A stretch of DNA of 10,719 nt from Paracamarosporium sp. OC-R06-R3 (Eukaryota > Ascomycota > Dothideomycetes > Pleosporales > Didymosphaeriaceae). Under the pieces are notes generated by a model. That model was not told the origin of the DNA. It did not search any database and saw only the letters and a program-made list of their open reading frames with translations. The stretch spans positions 1-10,719 of the forward strand of contig JACVRA010000076.1 in NCBI GenBank assembly GCA_019828545.1, read 5' to 3'. Below, one piece after another: positions 1 to 8,249 of the stretch; position 1 is the first letter of the stretch; every line of letters begins with the position of its first letter. The position numbers and the translations under genes were made by a program.

Positions 1-420
1 TACTAGGTATACTCTAGGTAGAGGCATATAGAAGTGCGTAATAAGAGGTAAACTAAAGATTAATTAACTAACCTATAGGCCTAGTATAAAAGGATACCAA
101 AAAGCTACTAAATCTACTAGAAGCTAGAAGCTGGCTATATAGGTAGACTTAATCTATATTACTAAGATCCTAATCGTTTAAGCCCCTAATAATTATATAT
201 ATATTGGCTTAACGTCGGATCTGCTCTAGAGCTTAATAGGATTAGTAGGATTAAGCCCAAGTCTCGTTATATATATAGAAAAATAAAGAGCTAAAGAAGT
301 ATCTCTCTATTATATAAAATATAAAGATATAATAGAACTTAATATATAATATATATATATATACTATATACCTTAGGAATTATATTAATAAATAGCTTTA
401 AAATAAAATTATATAAAAGA
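1..420. other. Unresolved RIP-mutated sequence upstream of the hAT remnant
   Basis: No family can be named here. The + strand frame beginning at base 1 looks the most protein-like to about base 320: its stops are TAA/TAG of the Gln/Trp type and it contains short readable runs such as LNVGSALELNRISRIKPKSR. The frame used by the hAT transposase further right (codons starting at multiples of 3) also reads into this stretch from about 243. It may be the N-terminal part of the hAT gene, shifted out of frame, or a separate element. A (TA)n tract lies at 349-363. No terminal inverted repeat or BED zinc finger could be made out. Confidence 0.35.
349..363. repeat. Short (AT)n microsatellite
   Basis: Fifteen bases of uninterrupted alternating A and T. 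Such tracts arise readily once RIP has removed nearly all C and G, and they are prone to slippage. This one lies where the reading frame of the upstream sequence and that of the hAT remnant diverge, so it may mark a frameshift. Confidence 0.75.
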
Positions 421-1495
421 TAAGTTTAAATACTTATATAGGAAGTAGTAAAGTTTCTAAGGTAGATTTCTATAATTTAAAATAACTTTAACTATTAACT
501 ATTAAATAGTATTATCTTAAACTTATTATAAAAATACTAAAAAACTTTAAGAATATAACTACCTTTCTAAGCTAAAATAAGAGGCCTTAGATTTTATATA
601 TTTAGTTTATATATAACCGCCTTTTTAACTTTCTTAATAAGATAATAGAAGACTTAAGTAAGGATTAAGATAATAAAAAAGTTATAAATTAGTTTAATAT
701 TATAAAATTAGTAGCTAAAAGGGGTTAAGTAAAGCTATTTAAGTACTATATAAAAATAAAAGGTAAATATAAATACCTATTTAATTATATAACTATACTA
801 GATTTAACTTAAAAGCTTATTATATATAAAATATATTATTATAGCCTTTTATTACAAAGACTTCCTAACTACGTATATAAAATAAAACTTAAGATATTTA
901 AAATAAGTATATATACTATAAGGAGTTCCTTAAATATCTAAACTACTATAACTCTTTTAAAAAAAGAGATATTACTTTAATTTTAATAGCCTACTCTAGG
1001 AGGATGTATACTAGTAAATAGTTTTATAAGCTATAGTAGTAATTATTAAGTAATCTATCCTAATACTCTATTTCTACTTTACTTAAGGCTAAAGAAGACT
1101 ACTTAGGGGCTACTTATTAAAAAGGTAAATTATACCTTAGTACTTCTTATATAAGATAAAGTAAAGGCTTTAATCTTCTTTAATAGTAAAAAGATAATAA
1201 GAAAGTTTATTTATAGCTTATTTAAATTACTAAAAATATTCTAGTAATACTAATTACTAAAGTTAGTATAAAGTAGATTTTTAATATAGCTAAAGATATT
1301 ATTAGTAATTAAAGGTATAACCTTTTTATAGGTATAATTTAATAGCTTTTAATACTTAAATATATAATTACTTAAGAAATAGATAATACTTATATAACTA
1401 ATAAGGCTATAATTAAAAATAGTAAGAATAGTAGCTAGATTAAAGATTTATTTAAACTCTTAAGTAATATATTTAAATCTAAGTTATTAGTATTA
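421..1495 (+). pseudogene. hAT-family transposase, C-terminal half, RIP-inactivated and interrupted
   Basis: The product would be a cut-and-paste DNA transposase of the hAT superfamily. From about 480 to 815 the frame with codons at multiples of 3 reads like the hAT catalytic and helical region: a KILKNFKNITTFLS segment, then YNRLFNFL, IIEDLSKD, FKYY and a TILDLT-K-L segment matching the family's ILDP..KL stretch. After about 820-860 the match continues in the next-but-one frame, so a small indel has occurred there. That second frame includes EDYLGATY, two stop codons at 1181-1186 where the family has Trp-Trp, and the dimerization domain from about 1220 to 1370 (ILVILITKVSIK, stop, IFNIAKDIIS, matching the hAT pattern DILAIP-x-VERLFN-AKD). 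A Ser/Glu-rich tail follows and is cut at 1495 by the retrotransposon. Stops fall at Gln/Trp positions. The N-terminus is not identified. The family call is firm; the exact extent is not. Confidence 0.75.
1491..1495. repeat. 5-bp target site duplication, left copy (TATTA)
   Basis: TATTA directly precedes the left LTR and is repeated directly after the right LTR at 8800-8804. Five bases is the usual duplication for Ty3/gypsy integrases. Removing the element together with one copy rejoins the hAT frame (GTA TTA CTA GAA), which confirms both boundaries. Confidence 0.92.
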
Positions 1496-2045
1496 TATTA
1501 TAGAGTATACTATATACCTAGTTTAATTTATACTAAAGTAGTAGGGTTTACTTATAGTAGGGCCTATAGGGCTTTAGTAATAAAAAGTAGTTTAATAATA
1601 AAGATTATTAAGCTCTAATTAAGTATTAGAAATACTTAATAATATATTAAAAGAAGACTAATTATTCTTTATATAAAAGAAGTATTTATAATTTAAATAA
1701 CTAAGTTAACTATAAAGAATAGGAAAAGTATAGAGATCTCTTTAAACTATATATTAATTATTTTATTCTTTATCTTTACCCTATTTTATTTATAATCCCT
1801 TTTGGCCTTTTCTTTTAAAGGAAGCACTATCTTACTCTATTACGTATTTTAATTTTTAGTAGATTATAGTCACGTAGTGTACTCTATTACTTAGCCCTAG
1901 TTTAGGTAGATTAAAGTTACGTAATTTTAATTAACTTATTTTATCTTATAGGATTCCTTTGTTGTCTAGGTTAACGTTAAGGCCTTTAGCCTCTAGTGCC
2001 TTATAAGTACTATCTTATAGCCCTTAGTCTCTTATACTTATAATA
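1496..2045 (-). repeat. 3' LTR of the Ty3/gypsy element
   Basis: Aligns without gaps over 550 bp to 8250-8799. I count about 59 differences by hand, every one a transition. In element orientation it begins TATTATAAG and ends CTCTATAATA; ancestral TG...CA ends became TA...TA. This copy keeps more CpG than its partner (ACGT at 1842-1845, 1872-1875, 1919-1922 and 1974-1977) but has lost more C elsewhere, so each LTR was mutated on its own. Confidence 0.95.
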
Positions 2046-2060
2046 TTACCCCCTTATTTA
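2046..2060 (-). promoter_or_regulatory. Polypurine tract (plus-strand primer site) of the retrotransposon
   Basis: On the minus strand the bases touching the 3' LTR read TAAATAAGGGGGTAA. A G-run with flanking A residues directly upstream of the 3' LTR is the normal position and composition of the polypurine tract that primes plus-strand DNA synthesis. The opposite end of the element has no comparable purine run next to the LTR, which fixes the orientation independently of the coding sequence. Confidence 0.75.
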
Positions 2061-2256
2061 GGGTTTTTATTTTAAAGACTTATATAATTTATTAACTATA
2101 CTACGTTATACTATTAAGGTATAAAGGTAGGTATCTCTATTTTATTATATTCTTTTTTTCTTTGTCCTTGCCTACTTAACTATACTAAAAGTTTACCTAT
2201 CTTTAACTTAGCACTATTATTATCGTGTTAATTAGATTTTTATAGCTAGTGTAGAA

Positions 2257-2784
2257 ATGTTAACTCCTTATAGTTATTATAAAGAGAAGGGTTTAAAGTG
2301 CGTAGTAAAGTTATTAATAAATTACTATAGTTTTTATATTTATACTAAATATTATTACAACCTAGTATTATTAGAAACTAAGTAGTAGGAAATATAAAAG
2401 AAGTAGTATTAAATTACCTTTAACCTATAAACTACTTATTATTATATCTTAGATCTTAAGGATAAATTAGCTATAGCTAAAAAGAAGAAGTATTATTAAG
2501 TATTTAAAGACATTACTTCTACTAAAGAGTTAAAAGAATTAAAGTAAATAGTAAGTTTAATTAATATAGCTACTATTATATTTTTACTTTCTAGGCCTTT
2601 ACTATTTAAACCTTTATTTAACTTTGGCTAGTTATAGGCTAATTCTTTTTTACTTAATTTTTTTAATTTTTTTTATAATCTTAGTATTATTCCTTTAGCT
2701 TTAGGTTTAAAATTATACTTTTTTAAAAGTATACCTCTACGTACTTACACTAGAAATTCTCTAGTAATTCTTTATAGTTTATAA
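2257..2784 (+). pseudogene. Antisense accessory ORF with Zn(II)2Cys6-like cluster, RIP-degenerated
   Basis: One frame runs from an intact ATG at 2257 to a TAA at 2782-2784 (175 codons). It is interrupted only by TAA/TAG codons of the type RIP makes from Gln or Trp. Near the N-terminus, residues 5, 8, 15, 24, 27 and 34 are Tyr, Tyr, Cys, Tyr, Tyr, Tyr. If the Tyr codons (TAT/TAC) derive from Cys (TGT/TGC) by TpG to TpA, the spacing is C-x2-C-x6-C-x8-C-x2-C-x6-C, which fits a GAL4-type zinc cluster. A charged segment follows (LDLKDKLAIAKKKK, then a K/E-rich run to about residue 95), possibly a short coiled coil, and then a Pro/Phe/Ser-like tail. It is antisense to gag-pol, begins 211 bp inside the 3' LTR and overlaps the pol end by about 100 bp. 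Whether it was DNA-binding is inference; the family cannot be named from sequence alone. Confidence 0.62.
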
Positions 2785-2910
2785 GGTTTTCCTTTAGTTT
2801 TTATATATTATACTACTTTAACTATTTTTTTTATAATACTAAATACTTAAGCTAATTATTAATCTTTTATAGGTCCTTAATAGTTTTAATCTTATACTTA
2901 TTATTTTCTA
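2755..2910 (-). other. Chromodomain at the C-terminus of Pol
   Basis: The frame reads a run of the form E-N-N-K-Y-K-I-K-T-I, then K-Y-L-V-L-stop-K-K-stop, Y-N-I-stop-K-L-K-E-N-L, and YKELLENF. This follows the chromodomain layout (EYEVE-I...EYLVKWKGY...TWEPEENL...LLEEF). The three stops sit at or next to the conserved Trp and aromatic-cage positions. In chromoviruses this domain tethers integrase to methylated histone H3 and steers insertion into heterochromatin, which fits the nested setting. Confidence 0.82.
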
Positions 2911-2959
2911 ATTTTAACTAAGTTTTAATTAAAGTATCTTAAGGTGCTAGTTTTAGTAG

Positions 2960-4010
2960 TAATTTATAAAAGGTTAAGTATATTTTAGTTTCTTTTAGTA
3001 ATTTAAGCTTATTTATAACTAGTTTCTTATTTTCTAAAATTTTAAAGAGTCTTACTTATAGGTAATTTAGTTTTTTACTTTGCCGTTTAGTCTTAAGGTT
3101 TTTTTATAATAGAAAAACTTTATTTTCTCTTTTAAAGGTTAGTTTCTTAATCCTTTACTTATTTATATTCTTAAATGCCAAGAGGGCCTTATAAGATATC
3201 TTATCTTATAAGGTTTTATATATTTTCTTTATTTTCTAGGCTTTTTCTTAGGCTTCTATAGTAGTGCTTTTTATGTTTTTAAGGTCTTAATAAGCTACTA
3301 GCTTATACTTATAATTGGCATAGTATAGTAAATAGCCTATTATACTTAACCTAGCACTATTATACGTTAACTATACTATTAATAAAAGTTTAACTTAGTT
3401 GTCCTACTACTTATTTATATAAAATTATAGGTACTATTTTAGTATCTAATTTATACGTTCTATTTACCTATTTATTTAAGAGTAAAAACTTATTAAGAGC
3501 TTTCTTATTATTTCTAAAGTACTTATAAATGTATTTTAGTATTTAAATATAAAGAGTTTATCTTTATTTATAATAATTTTGTCTAGGGCACTATGCTTTA
3601 AAAGAAGTACTTTATTAACTTTATAGACTAGTTTTTCTACTATTATTAATTTTTTTATAGGTATAAATTTGGCTACTTTTATTAGTTAATTTATAATGTT
3701 TAATATTGTATTATATATCTTATTTAACTTTAGTTATAATAATACTAAGAGCTTTACTATAAAGTCTATTATTACACTTAACTATAGTTATTTTAGTAGT
3801 AGTAAGGGTTATAATAACTTATAAAACTTATATCTCTTAGGCTTATTTTTATAATAAGCTAAATAGTTACTTAATACTTTTTTAACTACCTCTTTAAGTC
3901 TAGATATAGTATATTTATTTATAATCTAATATATTATTTCTTTAATACTAAAGTATCTTTATTCTTTTAACTTATAAAACTTTCTTACTAGAAAGTCTTT
4001 TTATCTTTTT
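2960..4010 (-). other. Integrase region: HHCC zinc domain, DD35E core, GPF-like module
   Basis: The HHCC part ends in YLAYYKNKPKR (C-x2-C now Tyr-x2-Tyr; first Cys position at 3863-3865). In the core, the first Asp is intact (GAC, 3764-3766, in IIDFIVKL). The second is AAT, Asn (3566-3568, in IIINKDKLF). Glu is intact (GAA, 3458-3460, in QIERINQ with Q as a stop). The spacing from second Asp to Glu is 35 residues, the canonical DD35E. The C-terminal stretch KLNYL-VRLFKILE corresponds to the GPY/F module. This is the strand-transfer enzyme that made the 5-bp duplication. Confidence 0.85.
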
Positions 4011-4359
4011 TAAATTATTTACTTTTACTAATAGTCTTTTCTATTAAATCTTATTTAATAGAAGTTATATTCCTTTCTTTATTTTATAGAAAGTTAGGCG
4101 TAGTTTTAAAAGTTATTTACTTTTAGGCTTTAGTATTATATAGTAGCTACTTTTTATACCTTTATTTTTACTATTTTCCTATCTAGGTTTATCTAATAGT
4201 ATTATTCTTTTAGCTAATTATATTAAAGTGTACTATCTTAGGTTACTTTTAGTATTATATACTATTTTATAGGTCCTTTTTTTATAAAGTCTAGTTTTTA
4301 GCTTAAGGTATTTACTACTCTATTAAAAGTTTTTAGCTAATAGTAAATTTTAAAGTTAA

Positions 4360-4690
4360 AGTTTATAAGAAGTTCTATCTATTATACTTATTATTAATTT
4401 AATTTCTTAGTTATAGTAAAGCTTATTAGATTTTAGTAGTTTATCTAGACCTTAATTTAATATAGTATACTTATATACTATACTTTTTATTATTTAAAGA
4501 TATTTACTATTACTAGTAGTTTTTTATTATAAATATTATAATTTAATTCTACTCTTAAGAACTTTTATAAATAGTAGAACACTAGTCTTTATTTTTTATC
4601 TTTATATAACTAAGAAAGTATTACTCTAAGTATATAGTCTAAAGTATCTATTTTTATATATATATATATTTTTTAAGGTTATATATTTAT
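4360..4690 (-). other. RNase H domain
   Basis: Reads KIDTLDYILRVILS with its first Asp intact (GAT, 4646-4648), then RVELNYNIYNKKLLVIV with the catalytic Glu intact, then INY-NL where the family has TDH-NL, so the third acidic position is Asn. The domain degrades the RNA strand of the RNA:DNA hybrid. Its start is out of frame with RT because of the (TA)n tract just before the first Asp. Confidence 0.82.
4655..4669. repeat. (TA)n microsatellite causing a frameshift in pol
   Basis: Fifteen bases of alternating T and A. Upstream (RT side) pol codons begin, on the minus strand, at coordinates divisible by 3; downstream (RNase H, integrase, chromodomain) they are offset by one. The change falls in this tract, between the YNLKKYIYI and KIDTLD segments. 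It is consistent with a gain of one TA unit (2 nt) by slippage. Confidence 0.7.
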
Positions 4691-4949
4691 AATAATAGGT
4701 TTATAAAAAATTTTACTTTTAATTCTTTAAATACTTCTTAGGCTTTTAGTTTAAAGCCTTTTTATTAATCTTTTTTTATAAGTTCTATTATTAGTACTAT
4801 AATCTTAGAGTAGTCCTTAATAAACTTTTAATAAAAGTTAGTAAACCTTAAAAAGGATTAGATATTTTTTACTAACTTAAGTTTTTACTATTTTTATATA
4901 GTAGTTACTTTTTTAAAGTTTATAAATATACCTTTCTTTAAGATTATAA

Positions 4950-5590
4950 ATCCTAGGTACTTTATTTTAATAACGTAAAATTTATATTTTTCTAAATAAA
5001 GAAGTAACCTATACTTTTTTATTTTCTTAAGTACTTTTTTTATATATTTTTAGTACTCTTTTAAAGTTTCTATAGAGTAGATAAGTATATTATTAAAATA
5101 GGCTATATAGAATATATCTAAATATTTATATAGCACTTTATTAATTAACGCTTAAAACGTTATAGGTATATTAGTTAATTTAAAAGGTATAACTATATAC
5201 TTATATAGTCTATATTAAGTTCTAAATATAGTTTTCTATTCTTTACCTTTAGCTATTTATATATAGTAATACTTATTATATATATTAAATTTTATAAACT
5301 ACTTAACTCTTCTAAGCCTATTTATTAACTTTATAATAAGTAGTAAGAGGTATTAGTTCTTTACTATAGCATTATTTAACTATTTATAATTTATATAGAG
5401 CTGTAGTTTACTATTTTTCTTTAGTACTTAAAAGATTAAAAATATAGCTAGGCTTTTACTTTTTTATATAAACTATTTACTAAGGTTTTTTTATAAGTAC
5501 TTCTATAACTTCTTTTTTTAATTTATAGATATTAGCCTTAGCTATTTTAGTTATAGTCTTATGCCTTCTTTTAAAGGTATTCTATAATTT
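4950..5590 (-). other. Reverse transcriptase domain with all three catalytic Asp lost
   Basis: Recognisable landmarks in order: YRIPLKEG at the start, KKNSKL-LYINYK-LN, IVKN-YLLLLI, the palm motif FIKFNIYN (Asp now Asn, 5284-5286), the FRT-YRLYKYIVIPFKLTN segment, and AYFNNILIYS (the YxDD box, both Asp now Asn at 5092-5094 and 5089-5091). It continues with YLEKYKFYVIKIKYLGFII. GAT/GAC to AAT/AAC after a T is exactly a TpG to TpA change. The enzyme copied the element's RNA into DNA; this copy cannot. Confidence 0.92.
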
Positions 5591-5889
5591 TATTTTTAGT
5601 ATTTTAGTAAGGCTTTTTCTTCTCTTTCTTTAAAGAGTTCTATATACTTCTTATATTTTAATAGAATATTCTTAAGTATAAGTATTACTTAAAGGTTTAA
5701 TCTTTGTACCTATATTACTTTAGCGTCCTAGGGTTTCCTTTATAAAAGTCTTGCCATTTTAACTCTTAAGATTTCTTAGATATTTTTACCTATTTTAAAG
5801 AATACTCTCTTAGCTCGTCTTTTTTAAGGCTGTCTTACTCTATTAATTGTTAGCGTAGCTTATCTAGCTATAATTATTTATTTTCTTTA

Positions 5890-6186
5890 GTTTATTACTA
5901 AGTTATATTACTTAAGCTAATTATATTTTATAATTACTTTTATAGTTCCTATCTATAGTATAGTAAACTAATATTAGCTTTTAAATTTATTAAGATATAC
6001 TAGTAAAGGTAAAGTTTTTAACTATAAATACTCTTTTTTATACTCTTTTAATAGCGTTCTATTTGCCATCTCTAACTTAACTAGTTAGTCTTTTTTTTAG
6101 TAAGGTAGTTTTAGTCTTTTAACTACGTCTTTAAAAATTAAGTATTTTATTACTTTTAAGTTAATTAGTACTATTACTTAAAATTC
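5890..6186 (-). other. Retropepsin-like aspartic protease
   Basis: The segment VIVLINLKVIKYLIFKDV, followed by VKRLKLPY, matches the retrotransposon protease start (VLIDSGA..NFIS....KLKLP). The catalytic Asp codon is now AAC, Asn (6160-6162), and the Ser/Thr-Gly that follow are changed. About 60 codons on, a VIIKYN-LK-YN-VIN run corresponds to the hydrophobic end of the fold. It would mature Gag and Pol. The frame is the same as that of RT. Confidence 0.75.
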
Positions 6187-7234
6187 TTTAATTATAATAG
6201 TTTTAATTAGCTATAAGTTTTTATTTAGGTCTTTTATAGTATATATTACTATTATTATATTTTTACTAGTCTAGTCTTTAGTCTAGTAGCCTTTTAGTTT
6301 TTTAATTATATTTTAGCTAAATATTTTATTTTTCTTTAAAAGTTTATAAGATATTTAACTTTATAGTAGTTCTTAGCTTATTTAAGTTACTTTATTTTCT
6401 TTACTCTTTTTATACTATACCTAGTATAGTTTTCTATTAGGTATTCTTATTTATATAGGTTTTAATATTTTTGTTTTAAAGCTTTAGTAGTAGCTACTTT
6501 CTTTTTTACTAAATATTTTAGGTATTTTTTTTATTTATAGTCCCTCTAGTTTAGTGCTATATAAACTAGATTAGTCTATAATAGGCACTTCTATAAATTA
6601 TATATATATAGTATAAGAAGGGTATTATTTTTTAACTTAATTAGCTATATTCTTACTATATATTTTTAATCCTAGTGTAGTAGATACTCTTATATATAGC
6701 ACTTAGCCTATCTTAAGTATATATACTATTTAGCCTAATCTTTTATATAGTAGATATAGTATAGTTAAACTTTATATTTATTAATTTATAGTCTTTTATA
6801 GTCTTTATTACCTAGCGTTTTAGTAACTAGCCTTTTTTTTACTTTATAAATATTATATACATTTAAAGTGTAGTTTTACTATTTAATTTTATTATAGCTA
6901 GATTTTATTTATATTTACTAGACTAGTATAGGTACTATTCCTTAATATTCTTTAGTTTATTTATACGTTTCCGAAGGTTTAAGCCCTATAATTTTAATCC
7001 TTTTTTAATATTCTTTTACTATATAATCTTTTTATTTATATACTTAGTAGACTTCTTATAGAATCTACGTAGTAATCTTATTTTTTATAGTTTTTATTTA
7101 TATTTTTTATTAAAGATCTTTAGCTATTATAGCTTTCTAACTTATAAATTCCTAGAGTTCTTTAGGCTTAATTTATAGAGTAGTAGTGGCATTTTTAGTC
7201 TTAAGTTTACTATCTTTACTTTTATAATTTTTAT

Positions 7235-8140
7235 TTATTTTCTATTTTTGGCTTAGTTCTCTAGACATTCTACCTTAAAGTATTTTTTCTCTCTATACGT
7301 TAAATATACTTTATTATAGTAGTGTTCTTGTCTCTTTTTTTATATATTAGAGTTTTATTTACCTTTTTTTTAGGATCTATTTTATCTTTAATTTTAGGCC
7401 TTATCTACTATAATAATATTTCTATCTTTATCTTAGCATTCTTGCCTTTTTAGAGTATTAACTTTAGCTATAGTAGATTCTTTAGTACTTTTCTACTTTT
7501 CTTAGTTTTATTTATATAAACGATTATTAATTTTAATTAATACTTTAATTAGATTCTTTAGATCTTTAGGTTTAGTATAGTATATAAGTCTATCTTTAAC
7601 TACTTCTTTTAGTTTATTATAATAGGCTAATTAGAGTAGGTTGTTATTTTATTTAATCTTATTTTATAGTTATTTAAATACTATAGTATATTTTTCTACT
7701 AAGCTAGTTTACTTTAAGTATTAGATTTATTATTCTGCCTATTTTCTTTTATTAACTTCTTTAAATATTATTTTAATTTTTTCTTTATAGGTTTTTTAGT
7801 CCTTAAAGGTTTCCTATATTTTAAAAGAGTTGTTTTTAAGTATACTATCTTCTTCTAAATAGTTGTTTATTAAAGGTTATATATACTTAGTAGTATTACT
7901 AGTTATATATATACCTACTACTAAGATTTTATTAGTATCTATATTAATTTTATAGTTACGTATATATAGTTCTACGTTTATTAAGAATAGCTTAAGCTTA
8001 AATAGCATTTTATTAAATAGCTTAAGAATTTTAAAAGTCTCTTTTTAAGTCTTAAATCCTAGGTCCTAGGCCTATACTTATACTATTACTTACACTAGCT
8101 ATTCTTTTAGCTACTAAATTACGTTAGCCTATTAGGTCAT
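7235..8140 (-). pseudogene. gag: Gag polyprotein (capsid plus CCHC zinc knuckle), RIP-inactivated
   Basis: An ATG at 8138-8140 is kept and is the best start: it is followed by a Gln-rich stretch now full of TAA/TAG, and lies 110 bp from the 5' LTR. The capsid part reads KLKLFLINVELYI, ILVVGIYITSNTTKYI, FKEVNKRK, YTIVFK, LAYYNKLKEVVKDRL and then PKDLKNLIKVLIKINNRLY, a pattern typical of Ty3/gypsy Gag. The nucleocapsid knuckle is at 7265-7306: Y-x2-Y-x4-Y-x4-C, that is, CCHC with the first three ligands turned to Tyr and the last Cys kept. Resemblance fades just past the knuckle and the pol frame takes over, offset by one base. The true stop is unknown. Gag packages the element RNA. Confidence 0.85.
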
Positions 8141-8249
8141 TACTATAGCTACGTTTATTATTGGCCTAAAAGTAAAGCTTCTTATAGTAGCCTAAGATAC
8201 TTATAAGCTTAATAGTATTACTATTATTTCTAATATTAAATAATTAAAG
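8141..8249 (-). other. Retrotransposon 5' leader including the expected primer binding site
   Basis: 109 bp between the 5' LTR and the gag ATG. On the minus strand the bases directly after the LTR read CTTTAATTATTTAATATTAG. A tRNA primer binding site should start here, but RIP has removed so much that I cannot match it to a tRNA 3' end. Confidence 0.5.

Larger units (their letters stand above)
2681..7239 (-). pseudogene. pol: Pol polyprotein (PR-RT-RH-IN-chromodomain), RIP-inactivated
   Basis: The frame starts near 7240, overlapping the end of gag, and one frame carries a linker of about 1 kb, the aspartic protease and the reverse transcriptase to about 4670. At a (TA)n tract (4655-4669) it shifts, and a second frame carries RNase H, integrase, a GPF-like module and the chromodomain to a likely end at 2681-2689. 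Stops are TAA/TAG at positions where the family has Gln or Trp. The protease Asp and all three RT Asp codons are now AAC/AAT (Asn), while integrase Asp1 and Glu and the first two RNase H acidic residues survive. The linker has no recognised domain. Exact start and stop cannot be fixed because many stop codons are mutational. Confidence 0.88.

Noticed and set aside
1496..2045. TATA boxes and poly(A) signals in the LTRs
   Set aside because: TATA and AATAAA-like strings occur throughout the window by composition alone.
2257..2784. The antisense frame as a mere mirror of pol
   Set aside because: Most of it (2257-2680) lies outside the pol coding part. Its stops are all TAA/TAG of the RIP type, and its Cys/Tyr spacing is ordered. 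Chance cannot be excluded without a family consensus, but a mirror image is not the explanation.
8230..8249. A specific tRNA primer binding site
   Set aside because: Too many C/G are gone. The sequence after the 5' LTR cannot be matched to any tRNA 3' end with confidence.
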